64,000 nucleotides of DNA from Nonomuraea harbinensis (GTDB taxonomy: Bacteria > Actinomycetota > Actinomycetes > Streptosporangiales > Streptosporangiaceae): the NCBI RefSeq assembly GCF_019396385.1, contig NZ_JAHKRN010000003.1:62001-126000 (forward strand), in the 5' to 3' direction. The notes under the pieces were generated by a model. It had not been told where the DNA came from and did no database searches. It was given only the letters and a program-made list of their open reading frames with translations. The number at the start of each line of letters is the position of its first letter. Position 1 is the stretch's first letter. Position numbers and translations under genes: made by a program. Of the stretch, positions 20,228-30,909 are shown piece by piece.

Positions 20228-21400
20228 ATGTCAGAGTCAGAAGAGTTTCCTCTCGTCCAGTTCATGCGGGAACGGTTCGATCCAGCGGATGAACTGCTCC
20301 GCATCCAGGCGGATCACCCCGTCTACCCGATGGAGATCCCCGGCGGGCAGACGGTCTACCTGGTCACCCGCTGGGACGACGTCCGCGGCGTGCTCGGCGA
20401 CCACGAGCGGTTCAGCAACGACTTCGCCGGCGTCATCGGCCTCGGCTCGAACCAGGAGGACCCGGGCGGCCTGGGCTTCCGCGACCCGCCCGAGCACACC
20501 CGGCTGCGCAAGTTCCTGACGCCGGAGTTCACCATGCGCCGGCTGCGGCGGCTGGAGCCGCGCATCGAGGCGCTGGTCACCGAGTGCCTGGACCGGATCG
20601 AGGCCAAGGGCTCCCCCGCGGACCTGATGGAGGACTTCGCGCTCCCCATCCCGTCCCTGGTGATCTCCGAGCTGCTCGGGGTCCCGTACGACGAGCAGGC
20701 CGACTTCGTCAAGGTGAGCACGAACCGGTTCGACTTCACCGCCGGGCCCGAGGCGTCGCTGCAGGCGATCAACGACGCGATGGCGTACCTCACCGACCTG
20801 GTCGCCCGCGAGCGGCGCGACCCCGGCGACGGGCTGCTCGGCCAGCTGCTGCGCGACCACGGCGACGCGCTGGACGACCGCACCCTGGCCAGCATGGCCG
20901 ACGGCATGCTCACCGGCGGTCACGACACCAGCACGAGCATGCTCGCGCTCGGCTCCCTCTGGCTGCTGGAGAACCCCGACCAGGCCGCCAAGGTGCGCGA
21001 GGTCGACGGCTACATCGACGAGGTGATCGAGGAGCTGCTGCGCTACATGACCGTGGTGCAGGTGGCCTTCCCCCGCTTCGCCCGCGACGATCTGGAGCTG
21101 CACGGGCAGCAGATCAAGAAGGGCGAGCTGGTGCTCTGCTCGCTCGCCGCCGCCAACCGCGACCCGAACCTGGGCGAGGACATGAACCAGGTCAAGCCGG
21201 GCCGCCACACCGCCGGCTCCCACCTGGCGTTCGGTCACGGCATCCACCGCTGCATCGGCGCGCCGCTGGCGCAGATGGAGCTGCGCATCGCCTACCCGAT
21301 GCTGCTGCGCCGCTTCCCGACGCTGCGCCTGGACGGGGAGATCCCGTGGCGCAAGCTGGCCATCGTCTACGGCGTGGAGAAGCTACCCGTGGCGTGGTGA
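20228..21400 (+). CDS. Cytochrome P450
   Basis: The 390-residue product is a soluble bacterial class I P450. The I-helix oxygen-activation motif is GGHDTSTS, the ExxR motif is ELLR, and the heme loop is FGHGIHRCIGAPLAQ with Cys342 as thiolate ligand. The length is standard. It resembles the CYP105/107-type monooxygenases of actinomycetes, but the substrate cannot be assigned. No ferredoxin or reductase gene is adjacent. The ATG at 20228 is preferred over an upstream one at 20204 because it has AGGA about 8 bases before it. Confidence 0.95.
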   Translation: MSESEEFPLVQFMRERFDPADELLRIQADHPVYPMEIPGGQTVYLVTRWDDVRGVLGDHERFSNDFAGVIGLGSNQEDPGGLGFRDPPEHTRLRKFLTPEFTMRRLRRLEPRIEALVTECLDRIEAKGSPADLMEDFALPIPSLVISELLGVPYDEQADFVKVSTNRFDFTAGPEASLQAINDAMAYLTDLVARERRDPGDGLLGQLLRDHGDALDDRTLASMADGMLTGGHDTSTSMLALGSLWLLENPDQAAKVREVDGYIDEVIEELLRYMTVVQVAFPRFARDDLELHGQQIKKGELVLCSLAAANRDPNLGEDMNQVKPGRHTAGSHLAFGHGIHRCIGAPLAQMELRIAYPMLLRRFPTLRLDGEIPWRKLAIVYGVEKLPVAW

Positions 21401-21418
21401 AGCGGTTACGTTCGCAGG

Positions 21419-22159
21419 GTGAACGAGCTTGTCATCGACCTGAGCGCGATCGGCGCCGTGGTGTTCGACACCGACGGCACGGTCACCGACACCGCCCGCG
21501 GGCACGCGGCCGCGTGGAAGCACGTGTTCGACGGGTTCCTGCGCGGCCGCTCCGCGCCGTTCGAGCCGTTCGACGTCCGGGAGGACTACCTGCGGTACGT
21601 CGACGGACGGCCGCGACTCGACGGCGTCCGCGCCTTCCTGGCCTCACGGGGCCTCACCGCGCCGGAGGGCGCGCCGGACGACGAGCCTGGCGCGCCGACC
21701 GTGCACGGTCTCGGCCGGGCCAAGGAGCAGCTGTTCATGGAGCAGGTGAGGCTGCACGGGGTGGCCGCGTTCCCCGCCGCTGTGGCGCTGCTGCACGAGC
21801 TGCGCAACCGGGGCGCCCGCACCGCCGGGGTGTCCGCCAGTCTGCACGGGCGCACGCTGGTGGCCGCGGCGGGCGTGCTGCACCTGTTCGACACGCTGGT
21901 CGACGGCGGCGACGCGGCGCTGATGAACCTGCCGGGCAAGCCCGATCCGGCGCTGCCGCTGGAGGCGGCCCGCCGTCTCGGCGTGCCGCCCGGCAGGACC
22001 GCCGTGGTCGAGTCGGCGCCGGCGGGCGTCGAGGCGGGCAGGAAGGGCGGCTTCGCCCTGGTGATCGCCCTGGCGCCGGCCGGGGAGGGCGCCGACCTGG
22101 TGGTGAAGGACCTCGGTGAGCCGGTCGTGCGCGGCCGCGTTCTACCCTTGACCTCGTGA
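21419..22159 (+). CDS. HAD-superfamily phosphatase (beta-phosphoglucomutase-like)
   Basis: The product is a 246-residue HAD hydrolase. Motif I is VVFDTDGTVTD (nucleophile and acid aspartates), motif II lies in TAGVSASLHG, and motif III/IV is around LPGKPDPALPLEAARRLGV. A helical cap sits between motifs I and II, as in beta-phosphoglucomutase and related sugar-phosphate phosphatases. Within trehalose-type gene clusters such proteins act as phosphomutases, but that context is absent here. The GTG start at 21419 lies 18 bp after the P450 stop. Its own stop overlaps the DUF4031 start. Confidence 0.88.
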   Translation: MNELVIDLSAIGAVVFDTDGTVTDTARGHAAAWKHVFDGFLRGRSAPFEPFDVREDYLRYVDGRPRLDGVRAFLASRGLTAPEGAPDDEPGAPTVHGLGRAKEQLFMEQVRLHGVAAFPAAVALLHELRNRGARTAGVSASLHGRTLVAAAGVLHLFDTLVDGGDAALMNLPGKPDPALPLEAARRLGVPPGRTAVVESAPAGVEAGRKGGFALVIALAPAGEGADLVVKDLGEPVVRGRVLPLTS

Positions 22160-22368
22160 CGGTGCTCATCGATCCCCCGCAGTGGCCGGGGCCGCGCGGC
22201 CTGATGTGGTCACATCTGGTCAGCGACACGTCCCTGGACGAACTCCACGTTTTCGCCGCCCGGCTGAGCGTGCCCGTGCGCGCGTTCGACCGCGACCACT
22301 ACGACGTGCCCGAGACCGTGCACGCGTTCGCCGTGTCGCTGGGCGCGCAGGCGGTCACCTCCCGCGAG

Positions 22369-23874
<1,506 letters not shown>

Positions 23875-23944
23875 GACCGCCCACACTGACAGATCGCCGG
23901 GCCGCGCGCCGCTCCTTACCCGTCAAGCGCGGTCATGCCGCTCG

Positions 23945-24550
23945 TCAGCGCTCCAGCTCGGCCAGCTCCGCGCTCACGGCCTCCCGGGCGCGCGCCTCCC
24001 ACAGCTCGCGCGCCGGCGGTGTCCTGTAGAGCCGGGGTACGGCCAGCAGGCGGCGGAGCACCTGGGCCCGGCCCCGCCTGAACAGCTCGCCGGGGACGTG
24101 CGCGTACTCCTGCCTGATCTTGGCCGCGTAGTCCGCGTACCCGTCGCCGCCCAGCACCGCCAGGTCGGCGTCGCAGAGCACGGCCCCGTCGCGGTCTCCC
24201 TCGGCCAGCGTGTCGTGCGCCGCGGTCAGCCGTACCAGCCTGGCCACCTCGGCCACCCGCCGCGCCGGCACGCCGCAGCGGGGCAGGCGGGACCGGGCGA
24301 GCTGCGCGCTGCGCTCCTCGTCCCACCCGGGCCTGCCGTCGTAGACGGCGTCGTGGAACCAGGCGGCCAGGCGCACGGCCACGGGGTCCGCGGCCCACTC
24401 CTGGATCAGGCCGACGGCGCGCAGGACTGCCCGCAGGTGGTCGAGGTCGTGGTAGCGCCGGTGCGGCTCGGACCACCGGGCGACCAGCTCGGCTCCCACC
24501 GCGTCCCCGGCCCGGGACCCGCCCACCAGCGCACGCCACTCCTCCAGCAC
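23945..24550 (-). CDS. HD-superfamily metal-dependent phosphohydrolase
   Basis: The 201-residue product has YHDLDHL near residue 33 and WFHDAVYD near residue 65, giving the H...HD...D metal ligands of the HD superfamily; a later DADL may provide the last aspartate. Similar stand-alone proteins are annotated as predicted HD phosphohydrolases without known substrate. The start is GTG at 24550. Confidence 0.85.
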   Translation of the reverse strand: MLEEWRALVGGSRAGDAVGAELVARWSEPHRRYHDLDHLRAVLRAVGLIQEWAADPVAVRLAAWFHDAVYDGRPGWDEERSAQLARSRLPRCGVPARRVAEVARLVRLTAAHDTLAEGDRDGAVLCDADLAVLGGDGYADYAAKIRQEYAHVPGELFRRGRAQVLRRLLAVPRLYRTPPARELWEARAREAVSAELAELER

Positions 24551-24683
24551 CCGGCCACCCTAGCCGCGCGCCGTGACCGCCGGGAAGGTTCACGGGTCGC
24601 CGCCCGCTTGTTAGCGTGGCGGCATCGAGCAGGGTCAGGGTGCGGGCCGGCGGCTGCCGCGGTGGCGGGAGCTGCGCGCGTTC

Positions 24684-25835
24684 GTGCCCCGGAGGCGGGC
24701 GCGCGGCGGGCTGGCCGGGGCGGCTGACGTGGCTGACGTGCGCCGGCTGGCGCGGCGGCGGGCGCCCCGGGTGGTGTTCGACTACGTCGACGGCGCGGCC
24801 GAGGGCGAGCTGTCGACGGCCAGGGCGGCGGAGGCGTTCGCGGGGGTGGAGTTCCGGCCGCACGTGCTGCGGGACGTGTCCCGCGTCGACACCGGGACCG
24901 AGATCCTGGGGCGGCGGGTGGCGATGCCGGTGGTGCTCGGGCCCACCGGGTTCACCCGGATGATGCACCCAGCCGGTGAGCGGGCCGTGGCCAGGGCCGC
25001 CGCCCGCGCCGGGGTCCCGTACGCGCTCTCCACGATGGGCACCACGAGCGCCCGGGACGTGGCCGCGGCGGCGCCCGGCGGGTGGAACTGGTTCCAGCTG
25101 TACGTGGTGCGTGACCGGGGGCGGGTCAGGGAGTGGCTGCGGCAGGCCCGTGAGGCGGGCATGGACGTGCTGGTGGTCACCGTGGACGTGCCGGTGGCCG
25201 GCGGGCGGCTGCGTGACGTGCGCAACGGCATGACCATGCCGCCGTCGCTGCGCTGGGGCGGGCTGGCGCAGGCGATGACCCGGCCGGCCTGGTGGTTCGG
25301 CTTCCTGACCGGCGAGCCGTTGCGGTTCGCGACGGTGGAGGGGGCGCCGGACGACCTGGCGGGGATCACGAACCTGATGTTCGACCCGGCGGTGACCCTT
25401 CGCGACCTGGAGTGGATCCGCGCCGAGTGGGGCGGGCGGCTGCTGGTGAAGGGCGTGCAGCGGGTCGACGACGCCGAGGAGCTGGTGGCGGCGGGGGTGG
25501 ACGGCCTGGTGGTGTCGAACCACGGCGGCCGGCAGCTCGACCGCTCCCCCACGCCGCTGGAGCTGCTGCCGGAGGTGGCGGCGGCGGTGGGCGACAGGAC
25601 CGAGGTGTTCCTCGACGGCGGCGTGCGCAGCGGCGCGGACGTCGCGGCGGCGGTGGCGCTGGGCGCGCGGGCCTGCCTCGTCGGCCGCGCCTACCTGTAC
25701 GGCCTGATGGCGGGCGGGGAGGCGGGCGTGGACCGGGTGCTCGCGATGCTCCGCGGCGAGCTGGTGCGCACGCTCGCGCTGCTGGGCGCGTCCGGGGTGG
25801 ACGGTCTGGACGCGGACGTGGTGCGGCTGCGCTGA
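24684..25835 (+). CDS. FMN-dependent alpha-hydroxy-acid oxidase/dehydrogenase
   Basis: The 383-residue TIM-barrel flavoenzyme belongs to the glycolate oxidase/lactate dehydrogenase (LldD) family. It shows FDYVDGAAEGE, the FMN phosphate-binding and catalytic block VSNHGGRQLDRSPTPLELL (catalytic His and substrate Arg), and FLDGGVRSGADVAAAVALGA. It would oxidise a 2-hydroxy acid to a 2-keto acid; the substrate is unknown. The first available start is GTG at 24684. Homology-like sequence (RWRELRAFVP) appears to extend a few codons upstream, where no ATG/GTG exists before an in-frame stop, so the true N-terminus is uncertain. Confidence 0.92.
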   Translation: MPRRRARGGLAGAADVADVRRLARRRAPRVVFDYVDGAAEGELSTARAAEAFAGVEFRPHVLRDVSRVDTGTEILGRRVAMPVVLGPTGFTRMMHPAGERAVARAAARAGVPYALSTMGTTSARDVAAAAPGGWNWFQLYVVRDRGRVREWLRQAREAGMDVLVVTVDVPVAGGRLRDVRNGMTMPPSLRWGGLAQAMTRPAWWFGFLTGEPLRFATVEGAPDDLAGITNLMFDPAVTLRDLEWIRAEWGGRLLVKGVQRVDDAEELVAAGVDGLVVSNHGGRQLDRSPTPLELLPEVAAAVGDRTEVFLDGGVRSGADVAAAVALGARACLVGRAYLYGLMAGGEAGVDRVLAMLRGELVRTLALLGASGVDGLDADVVRLR

Positions 25836-25846
25836 GCCTGGGCGGA

Positions 25847-26020
25847 CTACCTGAGCCGGGACAGCCGGTGCTCCATCAGCTCGTCCTCGGCCTGCTCGGC
25901 GGCGGTCCGCAGCTTGCGGACCGCCCGCAGCGCCTCCTCGACGCCGGTGCCGCTCCGCTCGACCTCCGCGGCCGCCTCCCGGACCCGGCGGAGCGTGGTG
26001 GCGATGAACGTGTCATTCAT
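25847..26020 (-). CDS. Small helical hypothetical protein
   Basis: The 57-residue product is charged and alanine-rich with heptad-like spacing (TTLRRVREAAAEVERS, LRAVRKLRTAAEQAEDELMEHR), consistent with one or two coiled-coil helices. It is not recognised. ATG at 26020 is chosen over a longer frame because the upstream extension has no composition typical of coding here. It converges with the FMN oxidase gene 11 bp away. Confidence 0.55.
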   Translation of the reverse strand: MNDTFIATTLRRVREAAAEVERSGTGVEEALRAVRKLRTAAEQAEDELMEHRLSRLR

Positions 26021-26109
26021 GACCCGACGGTACGCCGGACATATCTCCCCGAACAGGGCCCCTAGGCGGGCTGTTGAACCCGGGCCGCGCGCTGCGCGTA
26101 TCCCCGCGT

Positions 26110-26706
26110 GTGAGTGGTGTTCGCGCACGCGGCGCCCGGGAGGCGCAGGCGATCGGCCGGTCCGCCGTGCGGCTCCTGGGCGCCGCCGTGTTCGCGACGG
26201 TCTGCGTGTACGCGGCGCTCGGGACGCACGTGCTGGCCGGTGGTTCCGGGGCCTCCCTGGGGGTGGTGGCCGCGACGACCGTGGCCGCCGGGGCGGGCGC
26301 TTACCTGCTGGGCCGGCGCCGCCGGGGCAGGGGTGTGCTGGTGGCGGCCTCGTTCGCCGCCCAGTACGGCATGCACCAGGTGTTCAGCGCGGACATCCCC
26401 GGTGCGGCGCACGTCCTGGGCCACGACGCGGGCCACCATGGCGGGGGCCCGCTGCCCGGGGTGGCGATGCCGCTCGCGCACGTGCTGGCCGCCGTGCTGT
26501 GCGCCTGGTGGCTGGAGCGGGGCGAGACGGCGCTGGTGACCGTGCTCGTCCTGCTGGGCTGCTCGCTGGCCGGGCTGTCGCGGCCGTCGCCACGCGGCCC
26601 GCTGACTCCTGCGCCTCTCCGGATCGTGCCCGCCGCCGGAGAGCCACCGGTACGCGGGCCACAGGTGCTCGCGTGGGCCGTGAGCCATCGGGGACCGCCC
26701 CGCTAG
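26110..26706 (+). CDS. His-containing integral membrane protein
   Basis: The product has about 198 residues with four to five predicted membrane helices. A histidine-rich loop (HVLGHDAGHHGGG) sits between helices three and four, a possible metal-binding site. GTG at 26110 is preferred; a TTG lies 36 bases upstream. It precedes a PepSY membrane protein on the same strand after a 223-bp gap holding repeated palindromes. This pairing suggests a role in metal (copper or iron) handling, which is inference only. Confidence 0.7.
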   Translation: MSGVRARGAREAQAIGRSAVRLLGAAVFATVCVYAALGTHVLAGGSGASLGVVAATTVAAGAGAYLLGRRRRGRGVLVAASFAAQYGMHQVFSADIPGAAHVLGHDAGHHGGGPLPGVAMPLAHVLAAVLCAWWLERGETALVTVLVLLGCSLAGLSRPSPRGPLTPAPLRIVPAAGEPPVRGPQVLAWAVSHRGPPR

Positions 26707-26739
26707 AGCAGGGAAAGACATCGTCCGCCGACGGTGCCG

Positions 26740-26820
26740 CGCCCTGACCACGGCGACGGAAACCCGCCGTCGGTCCATCGCGCCGTGATCACGGCGCCGG
26801 AACCGCCGTCGGTCCGATCG
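26740..26820. promoter_or_regulatory. Two tandem 40-bp imperfect repeats with a 16-bp palindrome
   Basis: Positions 26740-26780 and 26781-26820 are imperfect copies of each other. The second copy begins with the perfect palindrome CGCCGTGATCACGGCG (26781-26796); the first has a degenerate version (26740-26755). The block lies 110-190 bp before the PepSY gene, a good place for an operator. Confidence 0.55.
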
Positions 26821-26929
26821 TGCCGCGGGATGCCCGCCGCTGTGACCGGTCGCCGTCGCGCGGCCTGATCGTCATGGCCGGATGCCGGCCGTGGCGGCCC
26901 CCCTCGCTCTCGTTCTTCCGGAGTTGACC

Positions 26930-28357
26930 ATGACCACTGTCCACGCGCGCCCGGAGACCGTCACCGTCCGGCCCGCCCCGTCCTCCTCCCGGCGGTACCG
27001 CGCCTTCTGGCGCTGGCACTTCTACGCGGGCCTGTTCGTCGCCCCCGTCCTGCTCGTCCTGGCCGTCACGGGGTCCGTCTACCTGTTCAAGGAACCGTTC
27101 GAGGAGTGGCGCTACCAGGACGTGCGCACGCTCGCCGAGCCCGTCACCACCGCCCGCCCGCTGTCGGAGCAGATCACGGCCGCGCAGCGGAGCATGCCAG
27201 GCGCGCCCGTCATGTCGGTGATCCCGCCGGCCGCTCCCGACCGCACGACCCGGATCATCTTCCAGGGCGAGGACGCCGGCCCGTGGGCGGAGGGCGTCTC
27301 GGTGTACGTCGATCCGGGGTCGGCCACGGTCGTCGGCACGATCGACGACGCGGCCACGTTCATGCGGGTGGTGCGCACCATCCACGGCGAGCTGATGGCG
27401 GGCACCGCCGGCGACCGGGTGGTGGAGACCGCGGCGTGCTGGTCGCTGATCCTCGTCGCGACCGGCACGTACCTGTGGTGGACCAGCCGCGGCAGGCGCC
27501 CGGCCCGCTCGCCGAGGGCCAGGCTGCGCCGCGTGCACGCGCTGACCGGGGCGGGCGCCGGCGTCGTCATCGTGTTCCTGGTGATCTCGGGCCTGCCCTG
27601 GTCGGGCGTGTGGGGTGACGTACTGCAGCGGATCCAGGAGCGGACCGGCTCCACCTACCCCGACGCCGGCGACTACCCGAACCGTTCGGCGGACCTGTCG
27701 GACAACCCCGACGCCAAGGTGCCGTGGGCCGCGGAACGGCTGCCGGTGCCGACCTCCCAGGACGGCGGGCACGCGGGCCACGACACGGGAGGCGGAAGCG
27801 CCTTGCACCCGGACGCGCTCCCCCTGGAGCAGGCGCTCGCCGCCGCCCGGCCGGCCATCCGGGACTGCTCGCCGGCCGAGTGCGACCTGAAGATCCTCCT
27901 GCCGAAGGACCACGAGGGCGTCTACACGGTCGTCACCGCCCCGCGCCGCGACCCGTCGGCCGCCCAGACCCTGCACGTGGACCAGTACAGCGGCCGCGTG
28001 CTCGTCTCGTACGGGTGGGACGAGTACGGGGTGCTGGCCAAGGCGGTGGAGCAGGGCGTGGCGCTGCACGAGGGCCGCCGCTACGGCACGGTCAACCTGC
28101 TGGTGATGCTGGGCGCCTGCCTGGCGCTGATCACGCTGGTCGTCTCGGGGGCGTGGATGTGGTGGAAGCGCCGTCCGAAGGGCCGGATGGGCGCGCCCGC
28201 CCGGCCGATGGACAGGCGCGCCGCGTACGGGGTGACGGCGATCATGGTGGTGCTGGGGGTGATGTTCCCGCTGGCGGGCGTGACGATGCTGGCGGTGCTG
28301 CTGCTGGACCGGCTGGTGCTGCGCCGGATCCCGCGCCTGGCCGAGATCATCGGCTGA
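26930..28357 (+). CDS. PepSY-associated membrane protein
   Basis: The 475-residue product has four membrane helices: about residues 25-48, 160-180, 205-225 and a C-terminal pair beyond 400. It contains PepSY-type extracytoplasmic segments (the first HFYAGLFVAPVLLVLAVTGSVYLFK boundary, later LHVDQYSGRVLVSYGWDEYG). Such PepSY_TM proteins are often linked to iron or copper uptake and to siderophore reductases. A His-rich loop (GGHAGHDTGGG) lies in the periplasmic part. ATG at 26930 has GGAG upstream. Function is inferred from family only. Confidence 0.85.
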   Translation: MTTVHARPETVTVRPAPSSSRRYRAFWRWHFYAGLFVAPVLLVLAVTGSVYLFKEPFEEWRYQDVRTLAEPVTTARPLSEQITAAQRSMPGAPVMSVIPPAAPDRTTRIIFQGEDAGPWAEGVSVYVDPGSATVVGTIDDAATFMRVVRTIHGELMAGTAGDRVVETAACWSLILVATGTYLWWTSRGRRPARSPRARLRRVHALTGAGAGVVIVFLVISGLPWSGVWGDVLQRIQERTGSTYPDAGDYPNRSADLSDNPDAKVPWAAERLPVPTSQDGGHAGHDTGGGSALHPDALPLEQALAAARPAIRDCSPAECDLKILLPKDHEGVYTVVTAPRRDPSAAQTLHVDQYSGRVLVSYGWDEYGVLAKAVEQGVALHEGRRYGTVNLLVMLGACLALITLVVSGAWMWWKRRPKGRMGAPARPMDRRAAYGVTAIMVVLGVMFPLAGVTMLAVLLLDRLVLRRIPRLAEIIG

Positions 28358-28379
28358 CGGCGCGGGCCCGTCCGGGCGC

Positions 28380-29039
28380 TCAGCCTCGGCGGACGGGGAC
28401 TTCCAGCCGGGCGGCCAGCTCGTCGAAGCCGATGCCGTACGTCTCCGCCACCGTGACGCCGTCCGGGCCGAGGTGGAAGATCGCCTGGTCGGTGTAGAGG
28501 CGGCTCACGCAGGCCAGGCCCGTCAGCGGGTACGTGCACTCGGGGACGAGCTTGGCCGTGCCGTCCTTGGCGAACAGCGTCATCATGACGAACACCTGCT
28601 TCGCCCCGATGGCCAGGTCCATGGCGCCGCCGACGGCCGGGATGGCGTCGGGGGCGCCGGTGTGCCAGTTGGCCAGGTCGCCGCGCCGCGACACCTGGTA
28701 GGCGCCGAGCACGCACACGTCGAGGTGACCGCCGCGCATCATGGCGAAGGAGTCGGCGTGGTGGAAGTAGGACGCCCCCGGCAGCTCGGTGACGGGCAGC
28801 TTGCCGGCGTTGATGAGGTCCGGGTCCACCTCGTCGCCCTTGGCGGCGGGGCCCATGCCGAGCATGCCGTTCTCGGTGTGCAGGATGACGCCCGAGTCGG
28901 CCGGCAGGTGGTCGGCGACCGTGGTGGGCTGGCCGATGCCGAGGTTGACGAACGCGCCGCGCGGGATGTCGCGGGCGACCACGGCGGCCAGCTCCTCGCG
29001 GCCGAGCGGGCCGCGGCCCAGATGCTCGACGGTGCTCAT
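28380..29039 (-). CDS. pcaJ: 3-oxoacid/3-oxoadipate CoA-transferase subunit B
   Basis: The 219-residue beta subunit of a class I CoA-transferase carries the catalytic glutamate in HTENGMLGMGP. The run FVMMTLFAKDGTAKLVPEC followed by YPLTGLACVSR is typical of PcaJ/ScoB. With the alpha subunit it moves CoA from succinyl-CoA to 3-oxoadipate (or acetoacetate). Its ATG overlaps the alpha-subunit stop (ATGA), and pcaF is immediately upstream, favouring the beta-ketoadipate role. The pca ring-cleavage genes are not in the window. Confidence 0.9.
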   Translation of the reverse strand: MSTVEHLGRGPLGREELAAVVARDIPRGAFVNLGIGQPTTVADHLPADSGVILHTENGMLGMGPAAKGDEVDPDLINAGKLPVTELPGASYFHHADSFAMMRGGHLDVCVLGAYQVSRRGDLANWHTGAPDAIPAVGGAMDLAIGAKQVFVMMTLFAKDGTAKLVPECTYPLTGLACVSRLYTDQAIFHLGPDGVTVAETYGIGFDELAARLEVPVRRG

Positions 29040-29710
29040 GCTGCCTCCCCCGCCTTCGTGTCCAGGATCCGGTCGACGTAGACGCAGGGGGTGACGACGG
29101 TCTCGGGGTCCAGGTCGCCGACCTCGACCACGTGGCTCACCTGCGCGATCGTGAGGGCGGCCGCGGTCGCCATGACCGGGCCGAAGTTGCGCGCGGTCTT
29201 GCGGTAGACGAGGTTGCCGAGCCGGTCGCCGGCGTGCGCGGCGATGAGCGCCACGTCGCCCTTGATCGGGTACTCCAGCACGTGGTCCCGGCCGTCGATG
29301 GTGCGCGTCTCCTTGCCCTCGGCCAGCGGCGTGCCTGCGCCGGTGGGGCAGTAGAACGCGCCGATGCCGGCCCCGGCGGCGCGCATCCGCTCGGCGAGCG
29401 TGCCCTGCGGCACCACCTCCAGCTCGATCTCGCCCGCGCGGTAGAGGCCGTCGAACACCCACGAGTCGCTCTGCCTCGGGAACGAGCAGATCATCTTGCG
29501 TACCCGGCCGGCGGCGAGCAGCGCCGCCAGGCCGGTGTCGCCGTTGCCCGCGTTGTTGCTGACCACGGTCAGGTCCTTGGCGCCCTGCCGGATCAGCGCG
29601 TCGATGAGCGTGACCGGCATGCCGGCCATGCCGAAGCCGCCGATCAGGACGGTCGAGCCGTCCTCGACGCCCGCGAGCGCCTCGTCCGGGTCGGTGAGTA
29701 TCGCGGTCAT
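29036..29710 (-). CDS. pcaI: 3-oxoacid/3-oxoadipate CoA-transferase subunit A
   Basis: The product is a 224-residue alpha subunit. It has the glycine-rich GGFGMAGMPVTLIDAL CoA-binding loop, VVSNNAGNGDTGLAALL, and EVVPQGTLAERMRAAGAGI, all standard for PcaI/ScoA. It works with the B subunit encoded directly downstream. It overlaps pcaF upstream (ATGA at 29707-29710) and pcaJ downstream, so the three are translationally coupled. Confidence 0.9.
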   Translation of the reverse strand: MTAILTDPDEALAGVEDGSTVLIGGFGMAGMPVTLIDALIRQGAKDLTVVSNNAGNGDTGLAALLAAGRVRKMICSFPRQSDSWVFDGLYRAGEIELEVVPQGTLAERMRAAGAGIGAFYCPTGAGTPLAEGKETRTIDGRDHVLEYPIKGDVALIAAHAGDRLGNLVYRKTARNFGPVMATAAALTIAQVSHVVEVGDLDPETVVTPCVYVDRILDTKAGEAA

Positions 29711-30894
29711 GCGGCGCTCACGTTCTCCAGGACGACCGCCAGGCCCTGGCCGACGCCGATGCAGATGGCGGCGACGCCCCACCGCTCGCGCCGCTCGCGC
29801 AGCACGTGGGCGAGGGTCCCGAGGACGCGGCCGCCGGAGGCGCCCAGCGGGTGGCCGATGGCGATGGCGCCGCCCTTGACGTTGACGATCTCCGGGTCGA
29901 TCCCCCAGGCGTCGACGCAGGCCAGCGACTGCACGGCGAAGGCCTCGTTCAGCTCGACCGCGCCGACGTCGTCCCAGCCGATGCCGGCCCGTCTCAGGGC
30001 CTGGTTGGCGGCCTCGACCGGCGCGTACCCGAACGCCTGGGGTTCGAGGGCGGCGGCACCGCGGCCGGCGACGCGCGCGATCGGCTCGGCGCCCAGCCGC
30101 CGGGCGGCCGTCTCGGAACCGAGGACCAGCGCCGACGCGCCGTCGCTGAGCGGAGAGGCGTTCCCTGCGGTGATCGTGCCGCCGGGCCGGAAGGCGGGCT
30201 TGAGCCCGGCCAGCACCTCGGGCGTGGAGCCGGGCCTGACGCCCTCGTCGCGCGCGAGCTCTGTGCCCTCGACCGGGACCGCCAGGTCGTCGTAGAACCC
30301 GGCGCTCCAGGCGGCGTCGGCCAGCGCGTGCGAGCGGGCCGCGAACGCGTCCTGCCGCTCCCTGGAGATGGAGAACTTCTCCTGCAGCTGTTCGTTGGCC
30401 TCGCCGAGCGAGACCGTCCACTCCTTGGGCATGCGCGGGTTGACCAGGCGCCAGCCGAGCGTGGTCGACACGGCGGTGACGTCGCCGGCGGGGAAAGCCC
30501 GCGACGGCTTGGGCAGCACCCACGGCGCCCGCGTCATCGACTCCACCCCGCCGGCCACCACGACGTCGGCGTCGCCGCTCTCGATCGTGCGCGAGGCCAT
30601 CATGGCGGCGTCGAGGCTCGACCCGCACAGCCGGTTGACGGTGGTCGCCGGGATCGTCACCGGCAGCCCCGCCAGCAGCACGGCCATCCGGCCCACGTTG
30701 CGGTTGTCCTCCCCGGCGCCGTTGGCGTTGCCCCACACCACGTCGCCGATGCCGGCCGGATCCAGCTCGGGCACCCTGGCCAGCACGCCGCGCAGCGCGG
30801 CGGCGGCCAGGTCGTCCGGTCGGACACCGGCGAGCGCGCCGTTGAACTTGCCGAACGGCGTGCGCGCGGCGGCGTAGACGAAGGCCGAACCCAT
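29707..30894 (-). CDS. pcaF: Thiolase, 3-oxoadipyl-CoA thiolase type
   Basis: The 395-residue degradative thiolase has the nucleophilic Cys in NRLCGSSLDA, the NEAF motif, the histidine in GHPLGASGGR and the second cysteine in CIGVGQG. Together with PcaIJ it would cleave 3-oxoadipyl-CoA to succinyl-CoA and acetyl-CoA. ATG at 30894 is chosen because GGGGAGGA sits at the right distance; the overlapping GTG three bases upstream is too close. Two palindromic operators lie 16-50 bp upstream, implying tight induction. Confidence 0.92.
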   Translation of the reverse strand: MGSAFVYAAARTPFGKFNGALAGVRPDDLAAAALRGVLARVPELDPAGIGDVVWGNANGAGEDNRNVGRMAVLLAGLPVTIPATTVNRLCGSSLDAAMMASRTIESGDADVVVAGGVESMTRAPWVLPKPSRAFPAGDVTAVSTTLGWRLVNPRMPKEWTVSLGEANEQLQEKFSISRERQDAFAARSHALADAAWSAGFYDDLAVPVEGTELARDEGVRPGSTPEVLAGLKPAFRPGGTITAGNASPLSDGASALVLGSETAARRLGAEPIARVAGRGAAALEPQAFGYAPVEAANQALRRAGIGWDDVGAVELNEAFAVQSLACVDAWGIDPEIVNVKGGAIAIGHPLGASGGRVLGTLAHVLRERRERWGVAAICIGVGQGLAVVLENVSAA

Positions 30895-30909
30895 CACGTC
30901 CTCCCCTTC

